A stretch of 64,000 nt of DNA from Apilactobacillus micheneri (lineage in GTDB: Bacteria > Bacillota > Bacilli > Lactobacillales > Lactobacillaceae), in NCBI RefSeq assembly GCF_002993975.1, contig NZ_POSO01000002.1:248232-312231 (forward strand), written 5' to 3'. Positions 1 to 8,261 of this stretch are shown here, one piece after another. Both the position numbers and the translations under genes were made by a program. Below the pieces are notes generated by a model. The model made no database searches, had not been told where the DNA came from, and saw only the letters and a list, made by a program, of their open reading frames with translations. Within the stretch, counting starts at the first letter, position 1. Each line of letters begins with the position of its first letter.

Positions 1-113
1 TCTTGTTTTGAATGCACAAATGCATGCACGTTAACATCATTATTTAAATTAAAAATAAATAATAATCCAAGTGCAGATATAGCAGCAATCATTATTTTAT
101 AAATATTTTTCAT
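1..113 (-). CDS. Start of a secreted protein, cut by window edge
   Basis: Only the first 37 codons are visible. The ATG at 113 has AAAGGGGA seven bases upstream. The peptide has a short basic n-region, a hydrophobic core (IMIAAISALGLLFIF) and a plausible signal peptidase site after NVHA at residues 28-31. The mature part lies outside the window, so no function can be given. Two lysozyme-type genes further on have similar leaders, but that is only an analogy. Confidence 0.6.
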   Translation of the reverse strand, partial: MKNIYKIMIAAISALGLLFIFNLNNDVNVHAFVHSKQ

Positions 114-132
114 AATAGAATCCCCTTTAAAC

Positions 133-1587
133 TTACAAAATTGGCGAGAATAGACGACTAAACACCTGCTTAAATCTCAACCATATTGGTTGTTTGCTCA
201 TACTTTCAACAGTTTCTAAAGTACTATCTCGCATATCTTGAATGTAAATCGAACGTAATTGGTTACTGATGGATTCATCATATAGGAAAGCATTAATTTC
301 AAAGTTTAATTTAAAACTACGAAAATCAAAGTTTGCTGATCCTACTGATGAAACTTTACCATCCACAACAATTGTCTTAGCATGCAAAAATCCTTTTCTA
401 TAGAAATAAATTTTCACTCCATATTTAGCCAGTTGTTTAGCATAATATTGTGTTGCTCGATATACAAATGGGTGATCAGGCTTACAAGGAATCATAATTC
501 TAATATCTACTCCTGACATTGCAGCACTTTTGATGGCATCAGTAGTACTGTCATCGGGAATTAAATATGGCGTTTGAATCCAACAATAATTTTTAGCAGT
601 TTGGATTAATTTAATATAACCCAGTTTAATTTGCTGCAAACTGGTGTCAGGTCCGCTAGATACAATTTGCACATTCGTACTGCCATCTTGATAAGTAGGT
701 GGAAAGTAGAAATCTTTATTATTTACCTCATCAATTTGACGATGAATATCAGTAACATTCCAGTCTAGAATAAACTGGGCTTGTAAATTATAAACTGCAC
801 TCCCAATTATTCTTAAATGGGTATCACGCCAGTTACCAAATTTCTTTTTACGATTTAAATATTGGTCTCCGATATTGAATCCACCAACATAACCAATCTT
901 GCCGTCAATCACAACGATTTTACGGTGATCTCTAAAGTTAATACGAAAGTCGGTAATCGCAGAATGAGTATGTAAAAATGGTTCGGCCATCCCACCAGCT
1001 TTAGTTAGTGGTTTAAAGAAGCGACGAGTGGTTCCCAGAGAACCAAAACTATCATATATAACATGAACTTTAACACCTTGTTTTGCTTTTTTAACCAACA
1101 TGTCTAAAACTTGGTTCCCAATTTTATCATTATAAAATGTATAAAATTCAATATTAATTGAAGATTGTGCTTTATTTAAATCTCTAAGCATCTTGTTAAA
1201 TAAATCATTACCCTCAATAAAAATCTTGATATGATTACGTCTGGATAAATCTGAAATATCAGAATTTTTAAACAATTTAACTAAATTTCTAGCTGAATAA
1301 GAAACCTCATCTGCTTTAATTCCTTTGGGGTTACTATGTAATCTAAGTTGTTCTTCGAGCACTTGATGAATTCTTTCGTTATCCTTATCTTGGAAACGGA
1401 ATAATCTTTTTTTAGGCAATTTTCTACCAACGAAGGCATAGATTATAAAACCAATTACTGGTAAGAAAGATAAAACTAATAACCATGCCCAGGTGGCAGA
1501 GATTTCTCGTTCTTCCCTAAAAACAGTGATTAATGCTAATACTTCATTGGCTAAAATAACAAAATCAATAATAGCCTTTATACTCAT
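133..1587 (-). CDS. cls: Cardiolipin synthase
   Basis: Membrane phospholipase-D superfamily enzyme that joins two phosphatidylglycerols into cardiolipin and glycerol. At 484 residues it has the usual Cls length. Two hydrophobic segments lie in the first 55 residues, followed by two HKD catalytic motifs: DHRKIVVID with His at about 221 and LHAKTIVVD with His at about 402, each followed by the GG/GSxNxD-type segment. The gene stands alone, divergent from the baeRF-like gene at 1695. Its ATG is preceded by AGAGGATTTTAA. The 19 bases between its stop and the next gene hold no obvious terminator. Confidence 0.95.
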   Translation of the reverse strand: MSIKAIIDFVILANEVLALITVFREEREISATWAWLLVLSFLPVIGFIIYAFVGRKLPKKRLFRFQDKDNERIHQVLEEQLRLHSNPKGIKADEVSYSARNLVKLFKNSDISDLSRRNHIKIFIEGNDLFNKMLRDLNKAQSSINIEFYTFYNDKIGNQVLDMLVKKAKQGVKVHVIYDSFGSLGTTRRFFKPLTKAGGMAEPFLHTHSAITDFRINFRDHRKIVVIDGKIGYVGGFNIGDQYLNRKKKFGNWRDTHLRIIGSAVYNLQAQFILDWNVTDIHRQIDEVNNKDFYFPPTYQDGSTNVQIVSSGPDTSLQQIKLGYIKLIQTAKNYCWIQTPYLIPDDSTTDAIKSAAMSGVDIRIMIPCKPDHPFVYRATQYYAKQLAKYGVKIYFYRKGFLHAKTIVVDGKVSSVGSANFDFRSFKLNFEINAFLYDESISNQLRSIYIQDMRDSTLETVESMSKQPIWLRFKQVFSRLFSPIL

Positions 1588-1694
1588 TTAAAATCCTCTT
1601 TTTTAATATAATTATAATAATATTATAGCATATAATATTTCTACAAATGTGTATCGTGATATACTGTTAATATATTAAACAAGGGGGTTATAAA

Positions 1695-2651
1695 TTGACG
1701 TCCACTACTGAGCTAAGAAACATGTTGACTTTGGACTATGAAATGGGTCCATTCATTTCACTTTATGTTACCTTTAAAGAAATAAGTAACAAAAATGAAT
1801 ATTTAAATTTAATTAAAAATATAAAAACAAAATTTATTAACAAATATGATGAAAGTTTATGGTCTAGATATGAACGTAAACTTAAAAAATTCAATTTTGA
1901 TCGTGCTAAACACGTTGATAATGGAACTGGATTTGCATTATTTGTGAGCGTTAAAGCTATTCATTCATTCACATTAACTAAAAATACTGATACTAAAGTT
2001 GTGATGTCAGATACTATGGATATTATTCCACTAATAAAAGAAATAGAAACTGAATTACATTATCGCTTATTGGTATTAGAAAAAAATAGTTTTAGATTAT
2101 ATCGTGTTGATAATGGAAAAATTAATGAATTCAATTTGGTTAATAAACCTATTTCTATTCTATTAGACAATGATCAAAATAAATTTTATCAATTAGTTGA
2201 TGAATATATTACCGATATGTTCAAAGATGATGATTATTTACCAACTGTCCTAATCGCTAACGATGAAAATCATAATCTATATGCGAAAATCGCTAAACAA
2301 CCTAAGTTATTAAAAGATATAACTTATGAAGATGATGTTAATGAAGACAATCTAAATGACATCGTTGATAAAGTTAATCAACAATTTTATAAAGCTGGCA
2401 CTGCTAATAATAAATTCAATTATGAAAAAGCTAAAGCTGATAATGCTGTTTCAGATGACTTAAATGAAATTATTTATGATGCCACTGCAGGTAAAATTGA
2501 TACTTTATTTATCAATGAAGATAACTATGAAAAGCTTTATAATGATTTGGCGATTACAACGATTGGTTTTGCTGGAGAAGTATTTGTTCTTTCTAAAGAA
2601 GATATGCCAGTTAATGCTAATTGTGCAGTCATTAATCGACAATATGTATAG
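1695..2651 (+). CDS. baeRF-like conserved protein
   Basis: Soluble 318-residue acidic protein starting with TTG; AAGGGGG at 1681-1687 fixes the start. The pattern of an N-terminal ELRxML segment, a GTGFALF strand near residue 77 and a HYRLLVLEKNSFRLYRV strand pair near 120 recalls the bacterial archaeo-eukaryotic release-factor-like (baeRF) proteins common in lactobacilli. Those are thought to act at ribosomes or tRNA, but their function is unproven. It is monocistronic and ends 2 bases before a strong terminator. The family call is from memory of the fold's sequence pattern, not a search. Confidence 0.5.
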   Translation: MTSTTELRNMLTLDYEMGPFISLYVTFKEISNKNEYLNLIKNIKTKFINKYDESLWSRYERKLKKFNFDRAKHVDNGTGFALFVSVKAIHSFTLTKNTDTKVVMSDTMDIIPLIKEIETELHYRLLVLEKNSFRLYRVDNGKINEFNLVNKPISILLDNDQNKFYQLVDEYITDMFKDDDYLPTVLIANDENHNLYAKIAKQPKLLKDITYEDDVNEDNLNDIVDKVNQQFYKAGTANNKFNYEKAKADNAVSDDLNEIIYDATAGKIDTLFINEDNYEKLYNDLAITTIGFAGEVFVLSKEDMPVNANCAVINRQYV

Positions 2652-2652
2652 T

Positions 2653-2683
2653 AAAAAGACTACTCATTTGAGTAGTCTTTTTT
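2653..2683 (+). terminator. Intrinsic terminator after baeRF-like gene
   Basis: GACTACTCA/TGAGTAGTC stem with A5 before and T6 after. The same stem core recurs in the terminators at 2985 and 3831. Confidence 0.85.
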
Positions 2684-2750
2684 AGTTTTATTTATTATAT
2701 TAATATATATGATATTCTTTGATGGGTAACAATTAAGAAAGTTGGTGTTA

Positions 2751-2978
2751 TTGATTAACAATAAAAAATTTTGTTTTATTATATCTGAAATTATATTTAT
2801 TTTATGGGATATCATATGTATAGATATGTTATCTATGAAGTTAGCACTATTAGCATTTATCATCATATTTGATATACATAGTTACATTAAGAAAAATAAA
2901 GAAATACCTAAACTCAGTTACAGCATAACTATTTCATTTATATTTTCATTAAGTATTTTGTTAAACATCATTACTTAA
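2751..2978 (+). CDS. Small two-helix membrane protein
   Basis: About 75 residues. Two hydrophobic stretches (FCFIISEIIFILWDIICID and ISFIFSLSILLNII) flank a central basic IHSYIKKNKEIPK segment. A TTG at 2751 with AAGAAAG nine bases upstream is preferred over the TTG at 2742, which has no spacing to a ribosome site. It is bracketed by terminators on both sides, so it would be its own transcript. No family was recognised, and the weak start leaves some doubt that it is expressed. Confidence 0.4.
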   Translation: MINNKKFCFIISEIIFILWDIICIDMLSMKLALLAFIIIFDIHSYIKKNKEIPKLSYSITISFIFSLSILLNIIT

Positions 2979-2984
2979 TAAATA

Positions 2985-3013
2985 AAAGCCTACTCAAATG
3001 AGTAGTTTTTTTT
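2985..3013 (+). terminator. Bidirectional terminator
   Basis: Stem CTACTC-AAAT-GAGTAG followed by T8, with A-rich sequence on the other side. It lies between the small membrane gene and the convergent XRE pseudogene. Confidence 0.75.
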
Positions 3014-3747
3014 AGAAATTAGTAAATATACTGTTACTGCGGGACCCAGAATTGATATAACCATCATATTTATCATATCTATTACCGATAATATCTCTTA
3101 TATTTATTGGGACATGACTTTTGGCAATTGGACGCGCATTAAAAACAAATGATCCTTTGTATTTAATTAGCGCCCATCTATGATTTTTATCATATTCTCC
3201 TGTAGAAAATTTAAGCCACTGTCCACCACCAAATGGATCTGATCTAACATAAGCATCAAATGGTTGTGATTCATTTAATATTTTATAAACAGATTTACCA
3301 TTAGGATAATGTACTTTTTCTTTGGTTCTCTTAGTTGGAACTTTATCAGGTAAAACTGCGTAACCATATTGAGTTTTCAAAAAAGGATTTAGAACATCAA
3401 TTCGATCAATTTGATTAACTCTGCCATATATAAATATTCCAGATGATAATCCAAATAAATATTAATAGAAAAATTCCAATGGCAATAAAATATTTTACAT
3501 ACCTTCTTTTCTTTCTAACATCATTACTAATGCTTTTCACAACACCATTTTCTTCTTCTCCCAATAATTCATTTAAAGAAATATGTAAAATATTACTAAT
3601 ATTAAACAAAATATCTAGATTAGGATAATTTAAATTATTTTCCCATTTAGACAATGCTTGTCTAGTAACATGCAATTTATCTGCTAATTGTTGTTGTGTT
3701 AAATCATTGTTTTTTCTACTATGTTTTATTTTTTCACCTATTTTCAT
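3012..3747 (-). pseudogene. XRE transmembrane regulator, frameshifted
   Basis: Paralogue of the two intact genes that follow. The first 110 residues (ATG 3747, AGGAGGAG upstream) hold an N-terminal XRE helix-turn-helix (residues about 5-60, LTQQQLADKLHVTRQALSKWEN) and one membrane helix (FIAIGIFLLIFIWIII). The frame then stops at 3415. In the next frame the sequence continues as GRVNQIDRIDV, then LNPFLKTQYGYAVLPDK, matching the paralogues' external domain (3012-3380). One surplus base near the TATATA stretch at about 3417-3425 explains it; removing one base gives 245 whole codons. Either a true pseudogene or a sequencing error. Confidence 0.8.
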
Positions 3748-3792
3748 AAAACTCCTCCTAACATAAATAAGAGTATCTTTTAATAATCAGAA

Positions 3793-3814
3793 TGTCACGC
3801 AACCTTTTGTTGCA
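3793..3814 (-). promoter_or_regulatory. Dyad operator/promoter of XRE copy 1
   Basis: TGTCAC followed by GCAAC-CTTTT-GTTGC (arms 3799-3803 and 3809-3813). Read on the gene strand, the dyad runs into TGACAT, which can serve as a -35 element with TACTCT 16 bases on. The dyad edge lies 52 bases from the start codon, as in the two paralogues. Confidence 0.7.
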
Positions 3815-3830
3815 ATCAGTAATATATAAT

Positions 3831-3861
3831 AAAAAGACTACTCATTTGAGTAATCTTTTTT
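3831..3861 (-). terminator. Terminator of XRE copy 2
   Basis: Near-perfect ACTACTCA/TGAGTAAT stem flanked by A5 and T6. The stop codon of the XRE gene (3860) overlaps its edge. Confidence 0.8.
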
Positions 3862-4546
3862 AGTTTTTCACTCCATAATTTTCATATGAATCACTAATAT
3901 TTTTTCTGATATTTGATGGAATTTCATCTTTACTAATTAATTCAGCTTTAGAAACATATGATCCCTTATGAACAACTTTGGCCCAGCGATGATTAGCATC
4001 GTAAAAACCGGTAGCAAAGTTTAGATATTCACCTTTGCCATCAGAATCATGAACATAAGAATAAATTTTTTCAGGATGATTAACATATTTTCTATAATCT
4101 TCCTTATTAGAATTATTCTTGATAATTTGACTTGGCGTTTTCTTAGGCAAAATAGCATATCCCTGCTCTGTTTTTAATGATGGATTAAATCTATCAAAAG
4201 CAACAGAATGCGTTTCTTCACCATATGCAAAAAATAACATAGCACATGATACTAATAACGATAATACAAAAGCACCGCTAACAATATAAAGATATTTCAT
4301 GTACTTATGTTTACTCCTTACATCATTACTAATTTGTTCAACCATTTCGTGGTTTTCGCCCAATAGTTCATTTAATGAAATATGTAGGATTTTACTAATG
4401 TTAACTAGAATATCTAAGTTAGGATAGCTTTGATCATTTTCCCATTTAGATAATGCTTGCCTAGTTACATGAAGTCGATCAGCTAATTCTTGCTGAGTAA
4501 GATTGGATTTCTTACGACCATTTTTTATTTTTTCACTTAAATTCAT
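3860..4546 (-). CDS. XRE-family transmembrane one-component regulator (copy 2)
   Basis: Intact 228-residue protein. The XRE helix-turn-helix is at about residues 5-60 (LTQQELADRLHVTRQALSKWEN). A basic linker (RSKHKYMKYL) leads to one membrane helix at about 88-108, then about 120 residues that should lie outside the cell (KTEQGYAILPKKTPS, GEYLNFATGFYDANHRWAKV, HKGSYVSKAELI). Predicted role: a DNA-binding protein tethered to the membrane that senses an external signal. The external domain was not recognised. ATG 4546 has TAGGAGGCG upstream. It is separated from its neighbours by a terminator and its own dyad promoter. Confidence 0.8.
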   Translation of the reverse strand: MNLSEKIKNGRKKSNLTQQELADRLHVTRQALSKWENDQSYPNLDILVNISKILHISLNELLGENHEMVEQISNDVRSKHKYMKYLYIVSGAFVLSLLVSCAMLFFAYGEETHSVAFDRFNPSLKTEQGYAILPKKTPSQIIKNNSNKEDYRKYVNHPEKIYSYVHDSDGKGEYLNFATGFYDANHRWAKVVHKGSYVSKAELISKDEIPSNIRKNISDSYENYGVKN

Positions 4547-4592
4547 TTAAACGCCTCCTATACTCATTAAATTACTATATTGGGAGATAAAA

Positions 4593-4614
4593 TGTCACGC
4601 AACTTTCGGTTGCA
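4593..4614 (-). promoter_or_regulatory. Dyad operator/promoter of XRE copy 2
   Basis: TGTCAC followed by GCAAC-TTTCG-GTTGC (arms 4599-4603 and 4609-4613). On the gene strand TGACAT (-35) is followed after 17 bases by TAATTT. The dyad edge is 53 bases from the ATG. Confidence 0.7.
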
Positions 4615-4638
4615 AGACTGCTATGTCAACATTTTTAA

Positions 4639-5409
4639 TTAATCATTTTGCACAATACTCGTCCTTCTATCCATTACAACTCCCGGTTCATCCGGTGTTG
4701 TTCTTTGATATTTCATATAATTATTACCAATAATATCTCTAATAGTTTGCGGAATTTCATTTTTATTAATTGTCCTAGCATTTGAAACATAAGAACCTTT
4801 ATGTTCTACAACCGCATAATGTTGATTTTTATCATACCTACCTGTATAAAAAGGCATCCATTCCCCATTACCAAATGCATCTTTCACAACAAAAGCATCA
4901 ATTGAAGTCGGCTCTTTTAACATTTTAGTAACTTGCTTATGTATCTTACGTTTTCTTTTTTTATCCCAATTATAAGTTATATATACCTTTTGTTTTTTCA
5001 AAGGTGCTTTATCGGGCAAAAGTGCATATCCATATTCTGTTTTTAAAAATGGATTGTTTTGATCAATTGCGCTCACTTGGTTGGCTCTTCCATACCATAA
5101 TGTACATAGCCAAGTTATTATTATTAAGAAAAATATCCCAATCATGATTAAATATTTCAAATATTTTTTTCTATCTCTAACATCATCACTAATTCTTTTT
5201 ACCATTCCATCTTGCTCCTCAATTAATAATTCATTTAAAGAAACGTTTAAACTTTTACTGATATCAACCAACATATCTAAATTAGGATAACTGACATTAT
5301 TTTCCCATCTAGAAAGTGCTTGTCTGGTCACATGTAATCGATTGGCTAATTCTTGTTGCGTTAAATTCATTTTTTTGCGACCATTTTTGATTTTCAATCC
5401 TAAATTCAT
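4639..5409 (-). CDS. XRE-family transmembrane one-component regulator (copy 3)
   Basis: Intact 256-residue paralogue: XRE domain (LTQQELANRLHVTRQALSRWEN), basic linker (RDRKKYLKYL), membrane helix (IMIGIFFLIIITWLCTLW), then an external domain with NPFLKTEYGYALLPDKAP, GEWMPFYTGRYDKNQHYAVV and HKGSYVSNARTI. It differs from copy 2 by a lysine/arginine-rich insert (TYNWDKKRKRKIHKQ) and a longer tail. ATG 5409 is preceded by GGGAGGTCG. The shared architecture and promoter dyad mark a recent local triplication. Autoregulation through the dyad is inferred. Confidence 0.8.
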   Translation of the reverse strand: MNLGLKIKNGRKKMNLTQQELANRLHVTRQALSRWENNVSYPNLDMLVDISKSLNVSLNELLIEEQDGMVKRISDDVRDRKKYLKYLIMIGIFFLIIITWLCTLWYGRANQVSAIDQNNPFLKTEYGYALLPDKAPLKKQKVYITYNWDKKRKRKIHKQVTKMLKEPTSIDAFVVKDAFGNGEWMPFYTGRYDKNQHYAVVEHKGSYVSNARTINKNEIPQTIRDIIGNNYMKYQRTTPDEPGVVMDRRTSIVQND

Positions 5410-5455
5410 TTTCGACCTCCCAACATTGATTAAGTTACTACATATATTAAAAAAT

Positions 5456-5477
5456 TGTCACGCAATAATTGATTGCA
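5456..5477 (-). promoter_or_regulatory. Dyad operator/promoter of XRE copy 3
   Basis: TGTCAC followed by GCAAT-AATTG-ATTGC (arms 5462-5466 and 5472-5476). Both arms changed together relative to copies 1 and 2 (C:G to T:A), so the symmetry is kept. On the gene strand TGACAA-17-TAACTT. The dyad edge is 53 bases from the ATG. Confidence 0.7.
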
Positions 5478-5501
5478 TCCCCGTCATAGAGGCAACATAT
5501 C

Positions 5502-5553
5502 AAAAAAAGATCCATTAATTATTTTTCAATAATTAATGGATCTAAAATTTTTT
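5502..5553 (-). terminator. Terminator after the 90-residue gene
   Basis: Long stem AGATCCATTAATTA/TAATTAATGGATCT (arms ending at 5508 and 5543) followed on the minus strand by T7. Confidence 0.8.
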
Positions 5554-5557
5554 ATTA

Positions 5558-5830
5558 TTAATTATGAGCACTTGTAATTTTTTTAATAGACTTTGGTAGG
5601 CTGTTTGCAAGAGCCAATCTGTACATTCTATCTTTATTTAATTCACTATAAACATTGTTTTGCATTCTTCTGTTATATCTTAAATTAGTATGTTCTTGAA
5701 TATGACGATATTGGTTAGCAGCTTTTGTTTCTCTGATTTCTCTAATTGTATCTTTGGAAACATCATCTTTTTCGCCATTTTCATAGTTATTCATCATATT
5801 TTTAACTTTTGAGATCACATTATCTAACAT
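5558..5830 (-). CDS. Hypothetical 90-residue charged protein
   Basis: No family recognised. A soluble, highly charged, probably mostly helical protein (acidic EKDDVSKDTIREIRETK, then a basic stretch with RYNRRM), without signal peptide or membrane segment. ATG 5830 has GGAGTT upstream and its own terminator follows, so it looks like a separate small gene. The C-terminus (LPKSIKKI) is basic. Confidence 0.5.
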   Translation of the reverse strand: MLDNVISKVKNMMNNYENGEKDDVSKDTIREIRETKAANQYRHIQEHTNLRYNRRMQNNVYSELNKDRMYRLALANSLPKSIKKITSAHN

Positions 5831-5921
5831 ATTAATAACTCCAATCTATAAATTAAAATAACTAACAATATTATTTTAACATTAGTTGAATAGTTAATGT
5901 TATAAGAAATACATAGCAATA

Positions 5922-7541
5922 TTAATTGTTGGTGTGAACATATCTAAAGTCATAATTACCACCACTTGGATAGTAGTTAACTCCTTGAACACGATTTTTT
6001 AATACTTGTGGACTGACTAATTGATACAAAGGTGCTACTGCTTGATCTTTTAACATTACTTTTTGTGCATTAACCATATCATTCCAACGTTTTGCATAAT
6101 TATTTGCATCGTTAGTAGTTGCTTTTTTCATTAAACTATCATATTGAGAATTGCTCCAACCACCATGATTATAACCATTATTAGTAGTCATTAAACTCAT
6201 AAAGCTAACTGGGTCTGGAAAGTCAGCAATCCAAGCATCAACAGTTAAATCAAAATCACCTTTTTCAGTTCTTGAAGTAGCAACTTTTGCTGGCACATTA
6301 ACATCATTAACTGTTAATCCAGGTAACTTTTGAAATTCATTTTGCATAAATTCAGTCATTGATTTGGAATCTGATGAATCATCTGATAATAAAGAAAGAT
6401 TTAATTTGTTTTGGCCTACTTCCTTCATCCCTTTAACAAATAATTTCTTCGCTTGTTCTAGATTACTTGATACAGCTGATGAAACATAAGCATCATCAGT
6501 AAAATCTTTTCCTTTATATTTAGACATATCTGAAGCCACAAAACCTTTTGCTGGAACCGATCCATTACCTAAAACATTATTAGTTAGTTCATTACGATTA
6601 ACAGCTAGTGACAATGCTTTTCTAACATTAACATTTCTTAGTGCTGCAACTTTCTTTTGATTCATTTCTAAATAATAAGTTCCTGCTTCTTTTCTAGGAT
6701 GATATTCAGAATTACCTTTAAAACTTGATACTTGGCTTTTTCCACTTAATTTCATTTCATCTAAATTACCACTTTGATATTGATCTAAAGCCGTTTGTGG
6801 ATCTTTAGCAACACTAAATTTCATGGTTGATAATTTAGTATTATTTTTATCCCAATAATAAGGGTTTTTTACTAATTGCCAATTATCATTAGTTCCGGTC
6901 CAACCTTTAACTTGAAAAGCACCATTATATAATTGCTTATCACTAGTAGTTGCATATCCACTACCATATTTATCTACTTCGGATTTACTTTGTGGATAAG
7001 TTGGTGGCATTGTTGCAACGTATTTAAAGTAAGTTTCTGGTTTGTCTAAACTAACAACAAATTTATAATCACCTTCAGCTTTAACACCTAAACTAGAAAC
7101 TGGCATTTTACCTTTAGCGACAGCTCCAGCATTATGTACATTATCAAATAAATATTGATAAGCAGCAGCAGTTTTAGGATTCACACTTCTTTGAAATCCA
7201 TAAACAAAATCTTTAGCAGTTACTGGAGTCCCATTACTCCACTTAGAATGTCTTAAATTAAATGTATAAGTTTTACCATCTTTCGATACTTTATAGTTTT
7301 TAGCAACACCTGGAACAACTTGGCTGTTTTTAGTCATAACCAAAAGCCCTTGGTTGGAATTATTCAAAGTTACATCACTCACTTGATCAACTAATTTTGA
7401 TTGATCTAGTGTTAATAAGTTAGATGGCTCTGACATATTTACAACTCCATTATGACTACCACTAGCTTGATTACCACAAGCAGCTAATCCTAAACTTGAT
7501 AAGGCCGTTAAAGCCACAACTGACAATACTGATTTCTTCAT
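5922..7541 (-). CDS. oppA: Oligopeptide-binding lipoprotein, OppA type
   Basis: Extracytoplasmic substrate-binding protein (SBP family 5) that delivers peptides to an Opp ABC importer. The 539 residues begin with a lipoprotein signal peptide ending in the lipobox LAAC (Cys about 21). Family features include YTFNLRHSKWSNGTPVTAKDF and LNLSLLSDDS. ATG 7541 follows AGGGGGAC. No opp permease or ATPase genes adjoin it, so it must work with a transporter encoded elsewhere. A T-box leader with an isoleucine-type specifier lies upstream, which predicts induction when charged tRNA-Ile runs low. This suits a peptide scavenger in an amino-acid auxotroph. Confidence 0.9.
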   Translation of the reverse strand: MKKSVLSVVALTALSSLGLAACGNQASGSHNGVVNMSEPSNLLTLDQSKLVDQVSDVTLNNSNQGLLVMTKNSQVVPGVAKNYKVSKDGKTYTFNLRHSKWSNGTPVTAKDFVYGFQRSVNPKTAAAYQYLFDNVHNAGAVAKGKMPVSSLGVKAEGDYKFVVSLDKPETYFKYVATMPPTYPQSKSEVDKYGSGYATTSDKQLYNGAFQVKGWTGTNDNWQLVKNPYYWDKNNTKLSTMKFSVAKDPQTALDQYQSGNLDEMKLSGKSQVSSFKGNSEYHPRKEAGTYYLEMNQKKVAALRNVNVRKALSLAVNRNELTNNVLGNGSVPAKGFVASDMSKYKGKDFTDDAYVSSAVSSNLEQAKKLFVKGMKEVGQNKLNLSLLSDDSSDSKSMTEFMQNEFQKLPGLTVNDVNVPAKVATSRTEKGDFDLTVDAWIADFPDPVSFMSLMTTNNGYNHGGWSNSQYDSLMKKATTNDANNYAKRWNDMVNAQKVMLKDQAVAPLYQLVSPQVLKNRVQGVNYYPSGGNYDFRYVHTNN

Positions 7542-7639
7542 TTTATAGTCCCCCTATATTTATATAGCGACTATCCAATGAGGAAATCATTTATTATTTT
7601 AATTTCTCCATTGGAAGTCTACTTTTATGAAATTTATAA

Positions 7640-7684
7640 CTAATTACGATTCGCATTTTGAATGCCACTAATGTCATGTTTCAT
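7640..7684 (-). CDS. 14-codon leader ORF between T-box and oppA
   Basis: MKHDISGIQNANRN, read from ATG 7684 with a very strong ribosome site TAAGGGGGTG seven bases upstream (7691-7700). It lies after the T-box terminator and about 100 bases before oppA, so it would be translated only when the T-box reads through. An imperfect stem (CCAATG.../...CATTGG, 7572-7614) separates it from oppA. No signal peptide. Function unknown; a translated leader or coupling peptide is possible. Confidence 0.45.
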   Translation of the reverse strand: MKHDISGIQNANRN

Positions 7685-7709
7685 AAAAATCACCCCCTTA
7701 AAGTTATGT

Positions 7710-7990
7710 ATAAAAAAAGCGCCCCATATTTCGCATACACGAAATAAAGGACGCTTGCGCGCGGTACCACCTTTTGTTATACCGTTTTTAATTTCATTTT
7801 TAATATGGCAAAACGATATCACTCAAACAAACCTGTTGATTTGCAGATTCAATAATGGGAATTCCCAGCTTGGACTACTTTATTTTGCCCAGCAGCTAAT
7901 AGATGATTTTCATTTTTACACTCATTAATTCCTTTCACCAAACGGAATCTCTCTAAAAAATCATGTAAAAATTACTCTTTCTATTTCAAC
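7710..7990 (-). promoter_or_regulatory. T-box riboswitch (isoleucine-type specifier)
   Basis: Minus-strand leader. Stem I closes with AATAGA/TCTATT (7980-7985 and 7898-7903) and has the AGTA loop-E motif and a TTGGTGAAA distal loop. The specifier loop reads GAAAATCA, so the triplet just before the conserved purine is ATC (7905-7907), an Ile codon. The T-box AGGTGGTACCGCG lies at about 7760-7772. The terminator (GCGTCC... GGGGCGC then T7) spans 7712-7757. Uncharged tRNA should favour the antiterminator and expression of oppA. Confidence 0.9.
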
Positions 7991-8261
7991 GCTTTTGATA
8001 TATTTATTTGCCAACAATTTAAATTCTAATACTTTTCTCATTTTTGTCAAATTTTTCTAAAAATAATTTAATGTTTAGACTAATCTATTACTTTTGCATT
8101 TTAATCAATAAATGTGAGATAATAACATTTATGCTATTTATAAAAAATAAATAGTTAAAATATGACACTTCAGAATAAAACTAAAAGCATCACATCCATA
8201 TATTTATGTTATATAATATATAAAATGATTGCTATTTGATTTAGGAGAGGATTTTAAAAAG

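Noticed and set aside
2660-2866. 68-residue minus-strand ORF
   Set aside because: It crosses a terminator and opposes the small membrane gene; very AT-rich with no ribosome site.
7640-7822. 60-residue open frame over the T-box
   Set aside because: It runs through the T-box antiterminator and terminator; only its last 14 codons have a ribosome site, and those are listed separately.
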